This document shows, in pieces, positions 44,458-55,011 of a DNA stretch of 64,000 nt. The DNA comes from Euborellia annulipes (lineage: Eukaryota; Arthropoda; Insecta; Dermaptera; Anisolabididae): positions 29,407 through 93,406 of the forward strand of contig JAKCPI010004338.1 of assembly GCA_023213315.1 (NCBI GenBank), in the 5' to 3' direction. Every line of letters begins with the position of its first letter. Position 1 is the first letter of the stretch. A model generated the notes under the pieces. It did not search any database and was not told where the DNA came from. It saw nothing but the letters and a program-made list of their open reading frames with translations. A program made the translations under genes and the position numbers.

Positions 44458-44986
44458 CTCTGTTCTGTAAAATGGAATTTTTTTTCGAATTCCTTTTGAT
44501 TTCCATGAATCCCCCTCCTGAATCCGAATATGACCTCCATTTTCGGAGTAGAACCATCCACTTATTTCCATAACTTTTCGCTAGTTTTATCGCCATGAAT
44601 TAAATTTAGAGGAATGGAATGGGATATTTTAGCCTTAAAATTTCTTCTAAAGGTCTAGAAAAATATATGACATGTTAAAAAATATATTTTTGCATATATG
44701 CACGAAGTTAGATTTGGGAGAGAATTTTGCCACTTAAATTGTAAAATAATCATTAAATGATCGATTTTTTCTGTTTTTTCCCTCAATTTTTCCACTTATT
44801 CAGAGCTAGGGCTAAAATATTCCTTTTCATAAATGAATGGCCATAAAATTAACGAAATGTAATGGAAATGAGTGATGAGTTCTTCTCCGAAGAGAGTGGT
44901 AATGTGGGAAAACGGAAGGCAAGTTTGAATTCAGGATAAGAATACAGAAGGAATTATGTCAGGACTGATTTTCATGCAGAACAGTA
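44458..44986. mobile_element. MITE-like element with arms of about 170 bp
   Basis: The outer ends CTGTTCTG and CAGAACAG, then GAATTCCTT/AAGGAATT, CCTCCTGAATCC against GAATTCAGGATAAG, TTTTCGGAG/CTCCGAAGAG, TTATTTCCATAACTTTTCG against CGAAATGTAATGGAAATGAG and ATATTTTAGCC/GGCTAAAATAT, form imperfect inverted arms. They run 44458-44633 and 44808-44986. The spacer of about 175 bp has no ORF. The target duplication is uncertain. Confidence 0.75.
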
Positions 44987-46660
44987 TAATTGATTTTAGC
45001 AAAATATCGATAATACCCAGATGATATAATTAATTGAATTAAAAACACGAGTTGATATGTTTCAAAATATTATTTAATGGTATAAACACTAAATAGGTAT
45101 TTCGCCATTTGGTGTGAAATCTTTAGAAGTGAAACGAATACTAATCAAAATTCACACTTAAATACTCGTACTATCTGAGTCTAAAAAGATAGCTCATCTA
45201 AATAAAATTAATATTTTTGTTTCCTAATCCCATTTTTGACTCGTATGTTTCTTTGCTGTAACAGGCGCATTAATTGAGTACCAATGTAAGATCTCCGGTA
45301 TATAGGTCCCGGGCCGCCGAGAGCATTGCCGAGGCCTGATGCCCTATTAACCCGCCCTCTCCAGAAATTTTTTTTTAATATTTATAAGGCTATATGATAT
45401 TGGAATCGGGAGGAATAAAACCAGCGAGTGAGTGGAACACCTTTAAACTTTATTCAACTCCAAATATAATTTGTTTGGTAAACAAATGTTTTTTCATAAG
45501 GTAGGTCTCGAAATTTTTTTTTCTTTATTTCTCGAAAAATTTCGTATCGGACCTCGGTAAAAATTTTCGGAAACGCTGGTATAGGGAATAAAAATATATA
45601 GACATAATTTCTTTCTATGAAATAATGCTTCTAAAATTTGAAATTTAGGCTATTTTTCAGTCAAATGACAAAGATATTTCCAAAAATGCATAATCAAATT
45701 CCATGGGAACGTTAGACAAGTTTTAAATTAAAAAACCGTTATGCACCGGAATTCAAATGTCACACCTCCTTTAACATGTGCATTGATAAGACAAAGTACA
45801 AAATCGAATTAAACAGAAGCAATTCTTTTGATCATCAACACGTCATCATAGATGTTTAAAATAAAAAAATATTTAATTGTTTTTAATCATTCGTTTTTGA
45901 TTTGCATATAATGATGATTTTCAATTATTTCAAAAGTCGAGGTTAAATTGTTCTTGATAGGCAGGTTTATTAAAAATTTGACTTTTAATTTCCTTCATTA
46001 ATAAAACTTTAATATTAATTTAAACTTTGAGGATACAAATTTTTTATTGTATTTGAATTTTTGGATTGTTCTATAATAAAACTTGATAATAATGAAATTA
46101 AATTTACATTTGGAAATTATAATTCATGAATTTGATAAACTATGGTTTATTTGTGTTTTGTTCATCAATTAAAAAAAAAATAAATAAATTTTTTTTTCGC
46201 ATATTTAAATAAATAGAATGGATAGGAAATCGAAAAAATGCCTGTAGCCTCTTAAATCTAGATTCAGCGAGTCAATTAGGCCTAATTAAAATCCGAGATG
46301 CTAAGGGACGATTTCAAAATAACACAATGACCAAACTCTTCGATCGTTAATTCTCAACTTTGCAAAGTCTTAGCTTGTCCGAGCAAATAAAAAAAAAAAT
46401 TAACAAGTTTCCCAAGGACTGCCTTCCTTCCTCTTATGGATGAATACAAGTGGAATTATTATCAGTTTCTTAGAATCATCCAAGATGAATGAAACAACAC
46501 AAAAAGAGACAAATGATGTGAGAGAGAAATTTGTTGCAAAAACAAATCAAATGTCAATTCATAATTTTCTTCTTTATAATTGAGCAAAATGATGTGATTT
46601 AGAATTGTTTAATTTTGATCAATCATATTTATTAATCTTAGCTTTTAATAAATGAATTAT
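44987..46660. other. AT-rich intergenic DNA
   Basis: At 45563-45578 GGAAACGCTGGTATAGGG looks like a right hAT end without a convincing partner. A small GC-rich patch lies at 45300-45360. No gene was recognised. Confidence 0.4.
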
Positions 46661-46668
46661 TTAAAAAA

Positions 46669-47613
46669 AATCTGGTGTGACTGGTCGCACAGCACACAAC
46701 TTTCTCTTACCTTCGGTAATCGAAAGTTGTATTCTGTGCTTGTCACACCAGATTTTTTTGTGTTGACATATTTAGGTCAGTACGGTACATTCGAATTTCA
46801 AGATTTTTTTTTTTTTAAACATTCACACTTTTTTACTTTATCTTACCCTATATATGAAATATATATAGAGAGAAAGTATTGTTCTCATTCAGACTCACAC
46901 TACACACACATTCACAGAGTCTTCTCGGCAACTCAGGCCATATAAGACTTTTGACGATAACCGTTGTATTGAAAATATCTATTGGGGGGTCAGGCATTTC
47001 TATTTAAGCCAAATGGCTTAAATAAAATCATCGGACTGCCTGGGATCCGAACCCGCCACGTTTGGTATAGGAGGTAAGCACGCTAGAATTTCAAGATGTA
47101 AATTGTATAAATATGGGAACATATATTTAGTTACCATGGCAACCATTTCTTCTCTTTCCTATGAAATACAAGAGTAAAGTGGTCTTCAGAAAATTTCAAT
47201 GGCAAAATGAGAATATACATTATAAAGAGCATCTAAAATATAATTGATTATAAAAAAATCGTTGAGGCGAATTTTGAGAAAATCGAAAAAAACTGAAAAA
47301 GTGCATCAGTAAAGTACTAGTAATCTTTGGCCGATTTTGATTAAAAGCTTAGTGTCACGTGCCAGAGGGGTACTACTAACTTAAATATAAAATTTCAACC
47401 TCCTAACTCAATTCTTTCATGCTTTATATTGAACCCAGACACACACATAGACAGACAGACCAGACAGACCATGTCGGGAAAACCACTTTTTTGGACTCAG
47501 GGGATCTCAAAACGTGTATATCCATCAAAATCTCGACATTTTTTATATGAATCCAATACTTTCTCTCTAAATATATGTATATTAACATATACATTTAGGT
47601 AAGAGAAAGAAAA
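46669..47613 (+). mobile_element. family X repeat interrupted by a SINE
   Basis: It has a complete first hairpin (arms TCTGGTGTGACTGGTCGCAC and GCTTGTCACACCAGA, 46670-46755), then AAGTACTAGTAATCTTTGG, the CAGA patch and the end GGTAAGAGAAAG. The family A SINE at 46805-47085 splits it. Confidence 0.88.
46805..47085 (-). mobile_element. SINE family A inside family X, with a family X scrap in its tail
   Basis: Minus-strand copy: B box on the plus strand as GGGATCCGAACCC, palindrome AAGCCAAATGGCTT, GACGATAACCGTT, then the CA-rich part and a T run. The perfect 12 bp target duplication is gaatttcaagat (46793-46804 and 47086-47097). At about 46830-46880 the SINE tail includes TTTACTTTATCTTACCC and GAGAGAAAGTATTG, which is the family X right-terminal hairpin. 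The ORF 46652-46945 is an artefact of the two repeats. Confidence 0.93.
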
Positions 47614-49204
47614 AAAAGAAAATATTTTTTGTACTGGTGTCTGATATTGATTGAAAAAAAGTCTTCTATTTTATTTTGTCAAATAAATTTCTTTGAATTT
47701 TGCAATTCTCTAAAATCTCGTTACCCACGGTTTGAAATCAATCGCAAATAGAATAATTAAAAATGTCTACTTTATCTACAAATGATAATGATAATAGAAA
47801 ATCTTTTAATGATATTTTAATTAAAGGTTGAGCTTATGTTTGTAAAAAATGAGAGTCAAGCGAAGAGAGAACAAAAAAAAAAAAAACTTTTTTTTTTAGT
47901 CTACATGTTGTCAAATTTTTCATCTCATTTCACACCATTATTTAAACAATATTGTAATCTTTGAATGCTCTCATAAAAGAATCTGTAGCTTTTTACTTAA
48001 CCAACTGTTGCGGAAAGAGATATGTCTCAAGGCTTATTTATACTTAACTGAAGTTCAGAATTACGTCGAGAGCATCGTCTTAAGAGTATGGAGAGAAGAA
48101 GAAGAAGAGGAAGAGGCCCGAGGGTGTTTTCCTGTGTGTGCGGGAAGGGGGAGGATGTTGAACCTCCAATGTGTAATGCAGATAGGTTGCTTGTTCTCTA
48201 AACAGGGGCGTGAAGAGGAGGCTCGGGAATTTAATAAGTACGCCGCGGCGTCGGTACCCGAGAGCGTGTTTCTAAGACCGCAAAAGCTACTTGCATATTT
48301 CTATAGGAATGTTTAGTTGTGTTAGATGAGCGCCACAGGCACTATATATATATAAATCTACCCCTCACTCTTCTCCCACCCTAAAACGGAACGTGCATTA
48401 ATAAACCTGCGAGGGGGTGAAAAGATGCCAGGGGGTTGAGACCCGCGAGTTTCGGGCTACAACTAAGGTTTATCAACTGGAGAGAAACTCCTCCTAAGTG
48501 GTGGCTGAGTGTTGATATCTTCCTACTTTCTCTCTCTCTTTCCTCGTATATATATATACATACTCGTTCGTTCACTTGCGCTGTTTGAAACTTTGGAATT
48601 ATTTGTGCCTTGGCGAAAACATCCCTTTTGCTGCCATGAACTGAACAAAAGTTGGAATTAATATAAATTAATTTCAGAAACCACGCGGTGTCTTCGTAAA
48701 TGTGGGTGTGTGTGTGTGTTCCCTTGGTTTACTTGCTTGAAACCGTTCATGTGAATACATGAATTCATAAAAACTTGGATATATATTTTTGCCGACTAAG
48801 AAAAAAATCGCGAGGAAAACTCTCACTTTACGCTAACTAGATGCAATTTAATTTTTAAGCCGCATTCGTGTTTGTTTAAGTTGGAAAATGTCAAAATTTA
48901 AATTAGACATGGCCGAAAATTTCATTTGAATGCTAAAATATTTATATGAATATTTGTTTAATTAAATTTAAAGAGAAAAAAAAATAAAACGAGATAATTT
49001 ATTAGTAAGATTAAATCACAAAAGATCTCTTATTTTCACTAAAAAAAAAAAAAACAAAAAAAAACTTCTAAATGATCTCTCAATTTTTTCTCTGATCACA
49101 AAAACAATTTCAAATAAAAAAAAAATTCAAGAACAGGAAGGAACTGTTTAAAATCATGCCTAATCAGAGAGGATTAAGTAAATTATAAGTCATTTGGTAT
49201 CTTT
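47614..49204. other. unique DNA with a GC-richer core at 48.00-48.60 kb
   Basis: Mostly AT-rich, with one GC-richer unique block. (AT)n/(TATA) tracts occur at 48345-48352 and 48548-48558. A GT run occurs at 48706-48719. No element ends were recognised. Confidence 0.4.
48008..48316 (+). CDS. hypothetical 102-codon ORF, possible exon
   Basis: The frame lies in non-repetitive DNA with balanced codon use for this window. It contains a run of seven glutamates (EEEEEEE) and four cysteines. No signal peptide, membrane segment or domain is recognised. The nominal start codon is TTG, so an ATG start is not supported and it would have to be an internal exon or chance. The composition of the block makes it the better of the weak protein candidates. 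Confidence 0.15.
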   Translation: MRKEICLKAYLYLTEVQNYVESIVLRVWREEEEEEEARGCFPVCAGRGRMLNLQCVMQIGCLFSKQGREEEAREFNKYAAASVPESVFLRPQKLLAYFYRNV

Positions 49205-49207
49205 TTA

Positions 49208-49723
49208 CTTTCTCTTAGCTATGTATATATGTAATATATATATATATAGAGAGAAGAGAAAGTATTGGATTAATGTCAAGAATTCGATGTCGAGATTTTG
49301 ATGGATATACACGTTTTGAGGTTTGAATCCAAAAAAGTAGTTTTCGCAAAATGGTCTATCTGTCTGTGTGTGTGTCTGTGAACAAAATATCTCAAGAACC
49401 AAAAGAGCTATGAGGTTGGAATTTCACATTTAAGTTAGGTACCTCACTGGCACGTGACACGAAGCTTTTGGCCAAAGAGTATTAGTACTTTACTGATGTA
49501 ATTTTTCAGTTTTTTTTTTTCGATTTTCTCAAAATTTGCTTTAATTTGATTAAAATTCAAAAATCACTTATTTTTTAGAAGCTCTTTAAAATGTATATTC
49601 TCATTTTGCCATTGATATCTTCTGAAGACCACTTTACTCTTGTACTCCATAGAAAAGATAGGAGAAATGGTTGCCATGGTAACAAAATATAAATATTTTC
49701 CCATGTTTATAAATTTAACATCT
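49208..49723 (-). mobile_element. family X repeat, left part of a copy split by the hAT
   Basis: It opens TTTACTTTCTCTTAGC, followed by an AT-rich hairpin loop and GAGAAAGTATTGGATTAATG. It runs in family order to GGTTGCCATGGTAACAAAAT and CATGTTTATAAATTTAACATCT, where the 4.3 kb element is inserted. The remainder resumes at 54034. ORF 49205-49402 (-) is part of the repeat. Confidence 0.92.
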
Positions 49724-49825
49724 CAGTGGCGTACCGAGGGGGGGCGAGGGGGGCGGTCCGCCCCAGGCCCCGAGCCGGCATAGGCCCCCATATATTTATA
49801 AAAAAAAAATTTAATGAAAATTTCC

Positions 49826-50108
49826 CTTTGAAAGGCCCCGGGGCCCTCAGGGCTCAAGTAAAAATGGAAAATTTAGATAAAAAAAAAACAAAATTTAATG
49901 AAAATTTCTCTTTGAGAGGCCCCGGGGCCCTTGGGGCTCAAGTAAAAATGGGAAAATTTAGATAAAAAAAAAACAAAATTTAATGAAAATTTCTCTTTGA
50001 GAGGCCCCGGGGCCCTTGGGGCTCAAGTAAAAATGGGAAAATTTAGATAAAAAAAAACAAAATTTAATGAAAATTTCTCTTTGAGAGGCCCCAGGGCCCT
50101 TGGGGCTC
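49826..50108. repeat. 85 bp satellite, left segment (4 GC cores)
   Basis: Four copies of a unit of about 85 bp: GAGGCCCC(A/G)GGGCCC, TTGGGGCTCAAGTAAAAATG, GGAAAATTTAGATA, A8-11, CAAAATTTAATGAAAATTTC, TCTTT. The first core reads CCCTCAGGGC rather than CCCTTGGGGC, a variant otherwise found only at the far right end of the array. Minus-strand ORFs across the units (49958-50209, 51901-52221, 52238-52474) and the plus-strand ORF 49726-49965 are repeat artefacts. Confidence 0.97.
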
Positions 50109-50121
50109 AAGTAAAAATGGG

Positions 50122-51372
50122 GATGGATGGATGGATTAGATATAGGCGCGGTCTCCTCGCTTTTGAGGATCCAGGCACTTAGGCCACCAATGTGGGCCCC
50201 TTGTGCCATTTCGCCGGATCGCTACTCGATCCTTATACGCCCCCCCTCAACCAGCCCAGCCTCGCAAAGAAATCTAAAAGCCTATTGGGGGGGGATCGCA
50301 TGAATATCCTTGGGTTCCAAAATTGAACTTCCCAATGTGGATAATCTAGTTAATGTCACCGCCTGACAACTACAAATAATATGTGTTGGGGTTTCATCTT
50401 CTAATTCGCAGCCCCTACATAAGGGGCTGTCCTTTATACCTATTATTTTTAGGTGTCTATTTAGCCTACAGTGTCCTGTAATAAGTCCTACGTAGGTTGA
50501 TAACTTCTCTCTAGTTTGTTGCAGGCAAAAGCGAGCCCTCCTAGGTTCAGGCCGGAGTATGAACTCCTTGGCCTGTCTGCACCCCAAAGAGCTTCTCCAG
50601 CGCTCTGTCTGTTCTTTTATGACCAATTTGTTGGTCATATCTCTAATGGTTGAGTTTGCCAGCGGGATCGAGGGCTCAGGACCGTAGAAAGCAGTCCCCG
50701 ATCCCATCCTAGCCAGCAAATCAGCCATTTCATTGCCCTTATTGCCCTCGTGCCCTTTGACCCAAAACAGACTGACACTGTTATTTCCAACATTGGCCAG
50801 ATCGTCTAGTGCCTTGTGGCACTCAAGTGTTATTTTGGAAGAGAATTTAGCCCTTCCTATTGCTTGAATAGCAGCTCTGCTATCCGTGAAAATAAATATC
50901 GTTTTGTTTACGTATTTCCTATCGATCAGTTCCCTGGCAGCCACCTGAATACCCATTACCTCAGCCTGAAAGACTGTGGCATGCGCTCCCAGAGGCAAAC
51001 TAATGCTAAGCATTTCGCTTTCAGAGTATATACCTGATCCTGTGCCCTGTTGAGTCTTAGAGCCATCAGTGTAGACAACCACATCCCCCTCTCGGGGGTG
51101 CCCTTGGCCACTTTCTGAGGCTGTTCTGTACGTTTTCCCGAAAATATATCGCGGGGACATATAGTCGGCTTGTGCTTCTAATGAGGGACACCCCATGAAA
51201 CCTTCCCTTAGGATAATTCCGTGTCCCTTCATCATACTTTTGGACCGCCATAGCCCTAAATTTTTAAGTCTAATTGCTGTGCTCAAAGCTTCCCCTCCTG
51301 ATATGAATATCTAGAGGAGGTAGGCAGAGCACTGTTTCTATAGCTGCAGTGGGAGTCGTTTTCATTGATCCC
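50122..51372 (-). mobile_element. 5'-truncated non-LTR retrotransposon (LINE) inserted in the satellite
   Basis: The insert is flanked by a perfect 13 bp target duplication, aagtaaaaatggg (50109-50121 and 51373-51385), made from satellite sequence. On the minus strand it begins in the tail of the reverse transcriptase region (the PTAAIETVLCLPPLDIHI-like stretch, 51312-51370), continues into an RNase H domain and ends with a short 3' UTR and an (ATCC)3 tail at 50122-50136. The truncated 5' end, microsatellite 3' tail and duplication are the signature of target-primed reverse transcription. Confidence 0.93.
50282..51286 (-). pseudogene. RNase H and C-terminal zinc-knuckle-like region of a non-LTR retrotransposon ORF2 protein
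   Basis: This 334-residue frame is the C-terminal part of a LINE polyprotein whose RNase H would remove RNA from the RNA:DNA hybrid. Catalytic motifs are all present: D74 in YTDGSK, E109 in FQAEVMG, D135 in FTDSRAA, and H179/D189 in WVKGHEGNKGNEMADLLA. A C-x2-C-x8-H-x4-C cluster at C290, C293, H302, C307 follows, as in RNase H-bearing clades such as I, LOA and R1-like elements of arthropods. The nominal start is TTG, not ATG. Upstream in this frame lies a TAG at 51311-51313, while the conserved reverse transcriptase tail continues in another frame, so a small indel has broken the ORF. The reverse transcriptase and endonuclease are missing through 5' truncation. The fragment is therefore dead as an element, though the RNase H frame itself is open. 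Confidence 0.92.
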
Positions 51373-53885
51373 AAGTAAAAATGGGAAAATTTAGATAAAA
51401 AAAAAACAAAATTTAATGAAAATTTCTCTTTGAGAGGCCCCAGGACCCTTGGGGCTCAAGTAAAAATGGGAAAATTTAGATAAAAAAAAAACAAAATTTA
51501 ATGAAAATTTCTCTTTGAGAGTCCCCGGGGCCCTTGGGGCTCAAGTAAAAATGGGAAAATTTAGATAAAAAAAAACAAAATTTAATGAAAATTTCTCTTT
51601 GAGAGGCCCCGGGGCCCTTGGGGCTCAAGTAAAAATGGGAAAATTTAGATAAAAAAAAAACAAAATTTAATGAAAATTTCTCTTTGAGAGGCCCCAGGGC
51701 CCTTGGGGCTCAAGTAAAAATGGGAAAATTTAGATAAAAAAAAAAACAAAATTTAATGAAAATTTCTCTTTGAGAGGCCCCAGGGCCCTTGGGGCTCAAG
51801 TAAAAATGGGAAAATTTAGATAAAAAAAAAACAAAATTTAATGAAAATTTCTCTTTGAGAGGCCCCAGGGCCCTTGGGGCTCAAGTAAAAATGGGAAAAT
51901 TTAGATAAAAAAAAAACAAAATTTAATGAAAATTTCTCTTTGAGAGGCCCCAGGGCCCTTGGGGCTCAAGTAAAAATGGGAAAATTTAGATAAAAAAAAA
52001 CAAAATTTAATGAAAATTTCTCTTTGAGAGGCCCCAGGGCCCTTGGGGCTCAAGTAAAAATGGGAAAATTTAGATAAAAAAAAACAAAATTTAATGAAAA
52101 TTTCTCTTTGAGAGGCCCCAGGGCCCTTGGGGCTCAAGTAAAAATGGGAAAATTTAGATAAAAAAAAACAAAATTTAATGAAAATTTCTCTTTGAGAGGC
52201 CCCGGGGCCCTTGGGGCTCAAGTAAAAATGGGAAAATTTAGATAAAAAAAAAACAAAATTTAATGAAAATTTCTCTTTGAGAGGCCCCGGGGCCCTTGGG
52301 GCTCAAGTAAAAATGGGAAAATTTAGATAAAAAAAAACAAAATTTAATGAAAATTTCTCTTTGAGAGGCCCCAGGGCCCTTGGGGCTCAAGTAAAAATGG
52401 GAAAATTTAGATAAAAAAAAACAAAATTTAATGAAAATTTCTCTTTGAGAGGCCCCAGGGCCCTTGGGGCTCAAGTAAAAATGGGAAAATTTAGATAAAA
52501 AAAAAACAAAATTTAATGAAAATTTCTCTTTGAGAGGCCCCGGGGCCCTTGGGGCTCAAGTAAAAATGGGAAAATTTAGATAAAAAAAAACAAAATTTAA
52601 TGAAAATTTCTCTTTGAGAGGCCCCGGGGCCCTTGGGGCTCAAGTAAAAATGGGAAAATTTAGATAAAAAAAAAACAAAATTTAATGAAAATTTCTCTTT
52701 GAGAGGCCCCAGGGCCCTTGGGGCTCAAGTAAAAATGGGAAAATTTAGATAAAAAAAAAAACAAAATTTAATGAAAATTTCTCTTTGAGAGGCCCCAGGG
52801 CCCTTGGGGCTCAAGTAAAAATGGGAAAATTTAGATAAAAAAAAAACAAAATTTAATGAAAATTTCTCTTTGAGAGGCCCCAGGGCCCTTGGGGCTCAAG
52901 TAAAAATGGGAAAATTTAGATAAAAAAAAAACAAAATTTAATGAAAATTTCTCTTTGAGAGGCCCCAGGGCCCTTGGGGCTCAAGTAAAAATGGGAAAAT
53001 TTAGATAAAAAAAAAACAAAATTTAATGAAAATTTCTCTTTGAGAGGCCCCGGGGCCCTTGGGGCTCAAGTAAAAATGGGAAAATTTAGATAAAAAAAAA
53101 ACAAAATTTAATGAAAATTTCTCTTTGAGAGGCCCCAGGGCCCTTGGGGCTCAAGTAAAAATGGGAAAATTTAGATAAAAAAAAAACAAAATTTAATGAA
53201 AATTTCTCTTTGAGAGGCCCCGGGGCCCTTGGGGCTCAAGTAAAAATGGGAAAATTTAGATAAAAAAAAACAAAATTTAATGAAAATTTCTCTTTGAGAG
53301 GCCCCGGGGCCCTTGGGGCTCAAGTAAAAATGGGAAAATTTAGATAAAAAAAAAACAAAATTTAATGAAAATTTCTCTTTGAGAGGCCCCAGGGCCCTTG
53401 GGGCTCAAGTAAAAATGGGAAAATTTAGATAAAAAAAAAACAAAATTTAATGAAAATTTCTCTTTGAGAGGCCCCAGGGCCCTTGGGGCTCAAGTAAAAA
53501 TGGGAAAATTTAGATAAAAAAAAAACAAAATTTAATGAAAATTTCTCTTTGAGAGGCCCCAGGGCCCTTGGGGCTCAAGTAAAAATGGGAAAATTTAGAT
53601 AAAAAAAAAACAAAATTTAATGAAAATTTCTCTTTGAGAGGCCCCGGGGCCCTTGGGGCTCAAGTAAAAATGGGAAAATTTAGATAAAAAAAAAAACAAA
53701 ATTTAATGAAAATTTCTCTTTGAGAGGCCCCGGGGCCCTTGGGGCTCAAGTAAAAATGGGAAAATTTAGATAAAAAAAAAACAAAATTTAATGAAAATTT
53801 CTCTTTGAGAGGCCCCGGGGCCCTCAGGGCTCAAGTAAAAACAAAATTTAATGAAAATTTCTCTTTGAGGCCCCGGGGCCCTTGG
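51373..53885. repeat. 85 bp satellite, right segment (about 30 GC cores)
   Basis: About 30 tandem units of 83-86 bp continue the array after the LINE. Length differences are mostly in the A tract. Units differ mainly at one site (GGCCCCAGGG or GGCCCCGGGG). The last two units are shorter or aberrant: one has CCCTCAGGGC and lacks the GGGAAAATTTAGATA part, and the last runs into TTGGGGTTCAGGGATATACG. The GC core is close to a palindrome. Confidence 0.97.
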
Positions 53886-54033
53886 GGTTCAGGGATATAC
53901 GGTATTTTAAAAATATTTTTGTGTATAGAGGAGAGGGATATTTAAAGATGAGGCCCCCCCAAAAAAAAAATTCAATATAAGGCCCCCTCTTCTAGTTCCG
54001 CCCCAGGCCCCCAACTGCCTCGGTACGCCTCTG

Positions 54034-54190
54034 TAACATCTTGAAATTCGAATGTACCGAACTGTCGGAAACTAATCATATGTGGACACAAAAAATCTGG
54101 TGTGTCAAGCACAGAACACAACTTTCGATTACCCAAGGTACGAGTAAGAGAAAGTTGTATGCTGTGCGACCAGTCACACCAGATTTTTCT
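54034..54190 (-). mobile_element. family X repeat, right part of the split copy
   Basis: It continues from the duplication taacatct into TGAAATTCGAATGTACCG, AACTGTCGGAAACTAAT and the first hairpin (AATCTGGTGTGTCAAGCACA...GACCAGTCACACCAGATTTTT). It joins 49208-49723 to make one full-length copy. Both small ORFs here (53972-54226 -, 54041-54229 +) are repeat-derived. Confidence 0.92.
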
Positions 54191-55010
54191 TCTATTTATT
54201 TTAGGCAAAGGATGGGAATTTTTCAATAGAGGATAGCAACAAATAACTGGTTAGATAGGTTCTAATTTTTATTATTAGAGCTTTATAATATGGTTAAGTG
54301 GGTTTATTATTAATACTATTTTTGTTGAGAAAAATTTGTTTGCATTGAGCGCTTTATATATATTTAATTAAACGAATGAATAAAGTCTGGCTGATGGCCA
54401 AGAGTAACCTTTATTTATTTATTATCTGTTCATAAGTATTGTTTATTATTAGTCATTTAGGATGAACGAGTTGGGCAGAGGGGAGGGGGGTTATTTTAAA
54501 CATCACTATTTAATTTAATACCTCTCTCTCTCTCTCATCATTTAGCATCTGGCATATTAATTGATTAATATCGTTTATATTTACTGACTGATCCATCACT
54601 GTCCGATAGTTAAGCTCATTTATCGAATGCATTATATTATAATCCCCCCCTCCCACGACTTTACTATAGATTTAGTTTCACTAGAGGTCTATAATCGATG
54701 CCTAGATTTCTTGGACCCTTGTTTTCAGGCCAGGCTTACATGCATCACGAAGCATATACTCTGGATTAACAATAGGGCATAATACAATCAGTGTAGGCCT
54801 TGTGAATGCCCTCTGGGATTGTTTACAAACAATAACAATCGGATATGTTATTACCGGTCATCTTAAACGGCAACCAAGGTGAGGGGAGTGTTACGTTTTA
54901 AGCTAATTAATTAATAGTATATAATTTCTATAAATAACAGATTATTTTAGCGAATTTATTGAAAAAACTCACAATGATAAATATTTTGTGTCTCTATTGA
55001 AAAAAGAAAA
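54191..55010. other. unique DNA, nothing recognised
   Basis: (TC)n at 54522-54537 and a slightly GC-richer part at 54690-54900. No ORF of interest. Confidence 0.4.
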
Positions 55011-55011
55011 A

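Larger units (their letters stand above)
49724..54033. mobile_element. 4310 bp hAT-type element filled with satellite DNA
   Basis: The left end CAGTGGCGTACCGAGG and right end (inverse CAGAGGCGTACCGAGG) match at 15 of 16 positions. A perfect 8 bp target duplication taacatct lies at 49716-49723 and 54034-54041. The interrupted family X sequence joins up exactly when the element and one duplication are removed mentally. Unique arms are only about 100 bp on the left and about 150 bp on the right, both with GGGGGGCGG/CCGCCCC(A)GG-type GC-rich subterminal DNA. Everything else is the 85 bp satellite, interrupted by a LINE fragment. It has no transposase. Confidence 0.95.

Noticed and set aside
45290..45580. 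Complete hAT element
   Set aside because: A right-end-like CGCTG and flanks gtatatag/gtataggg (6 of 8) were noticed, but the left end does not resemble the right end.
51901..52474. Repeated peptide ORFs (KGPGASQREIF type) as a tandem-repeat protein
   Set aside because: They are translations of the 85 bp satellite. The frame stays open only across units whose A-tract lengths happen to be multiples of three, and breaks elsewhere.
49826..53885. CRISPR-like array
   Set aside because: Units are directly tandem with no unique spacers, and the setting is eukaryotic.
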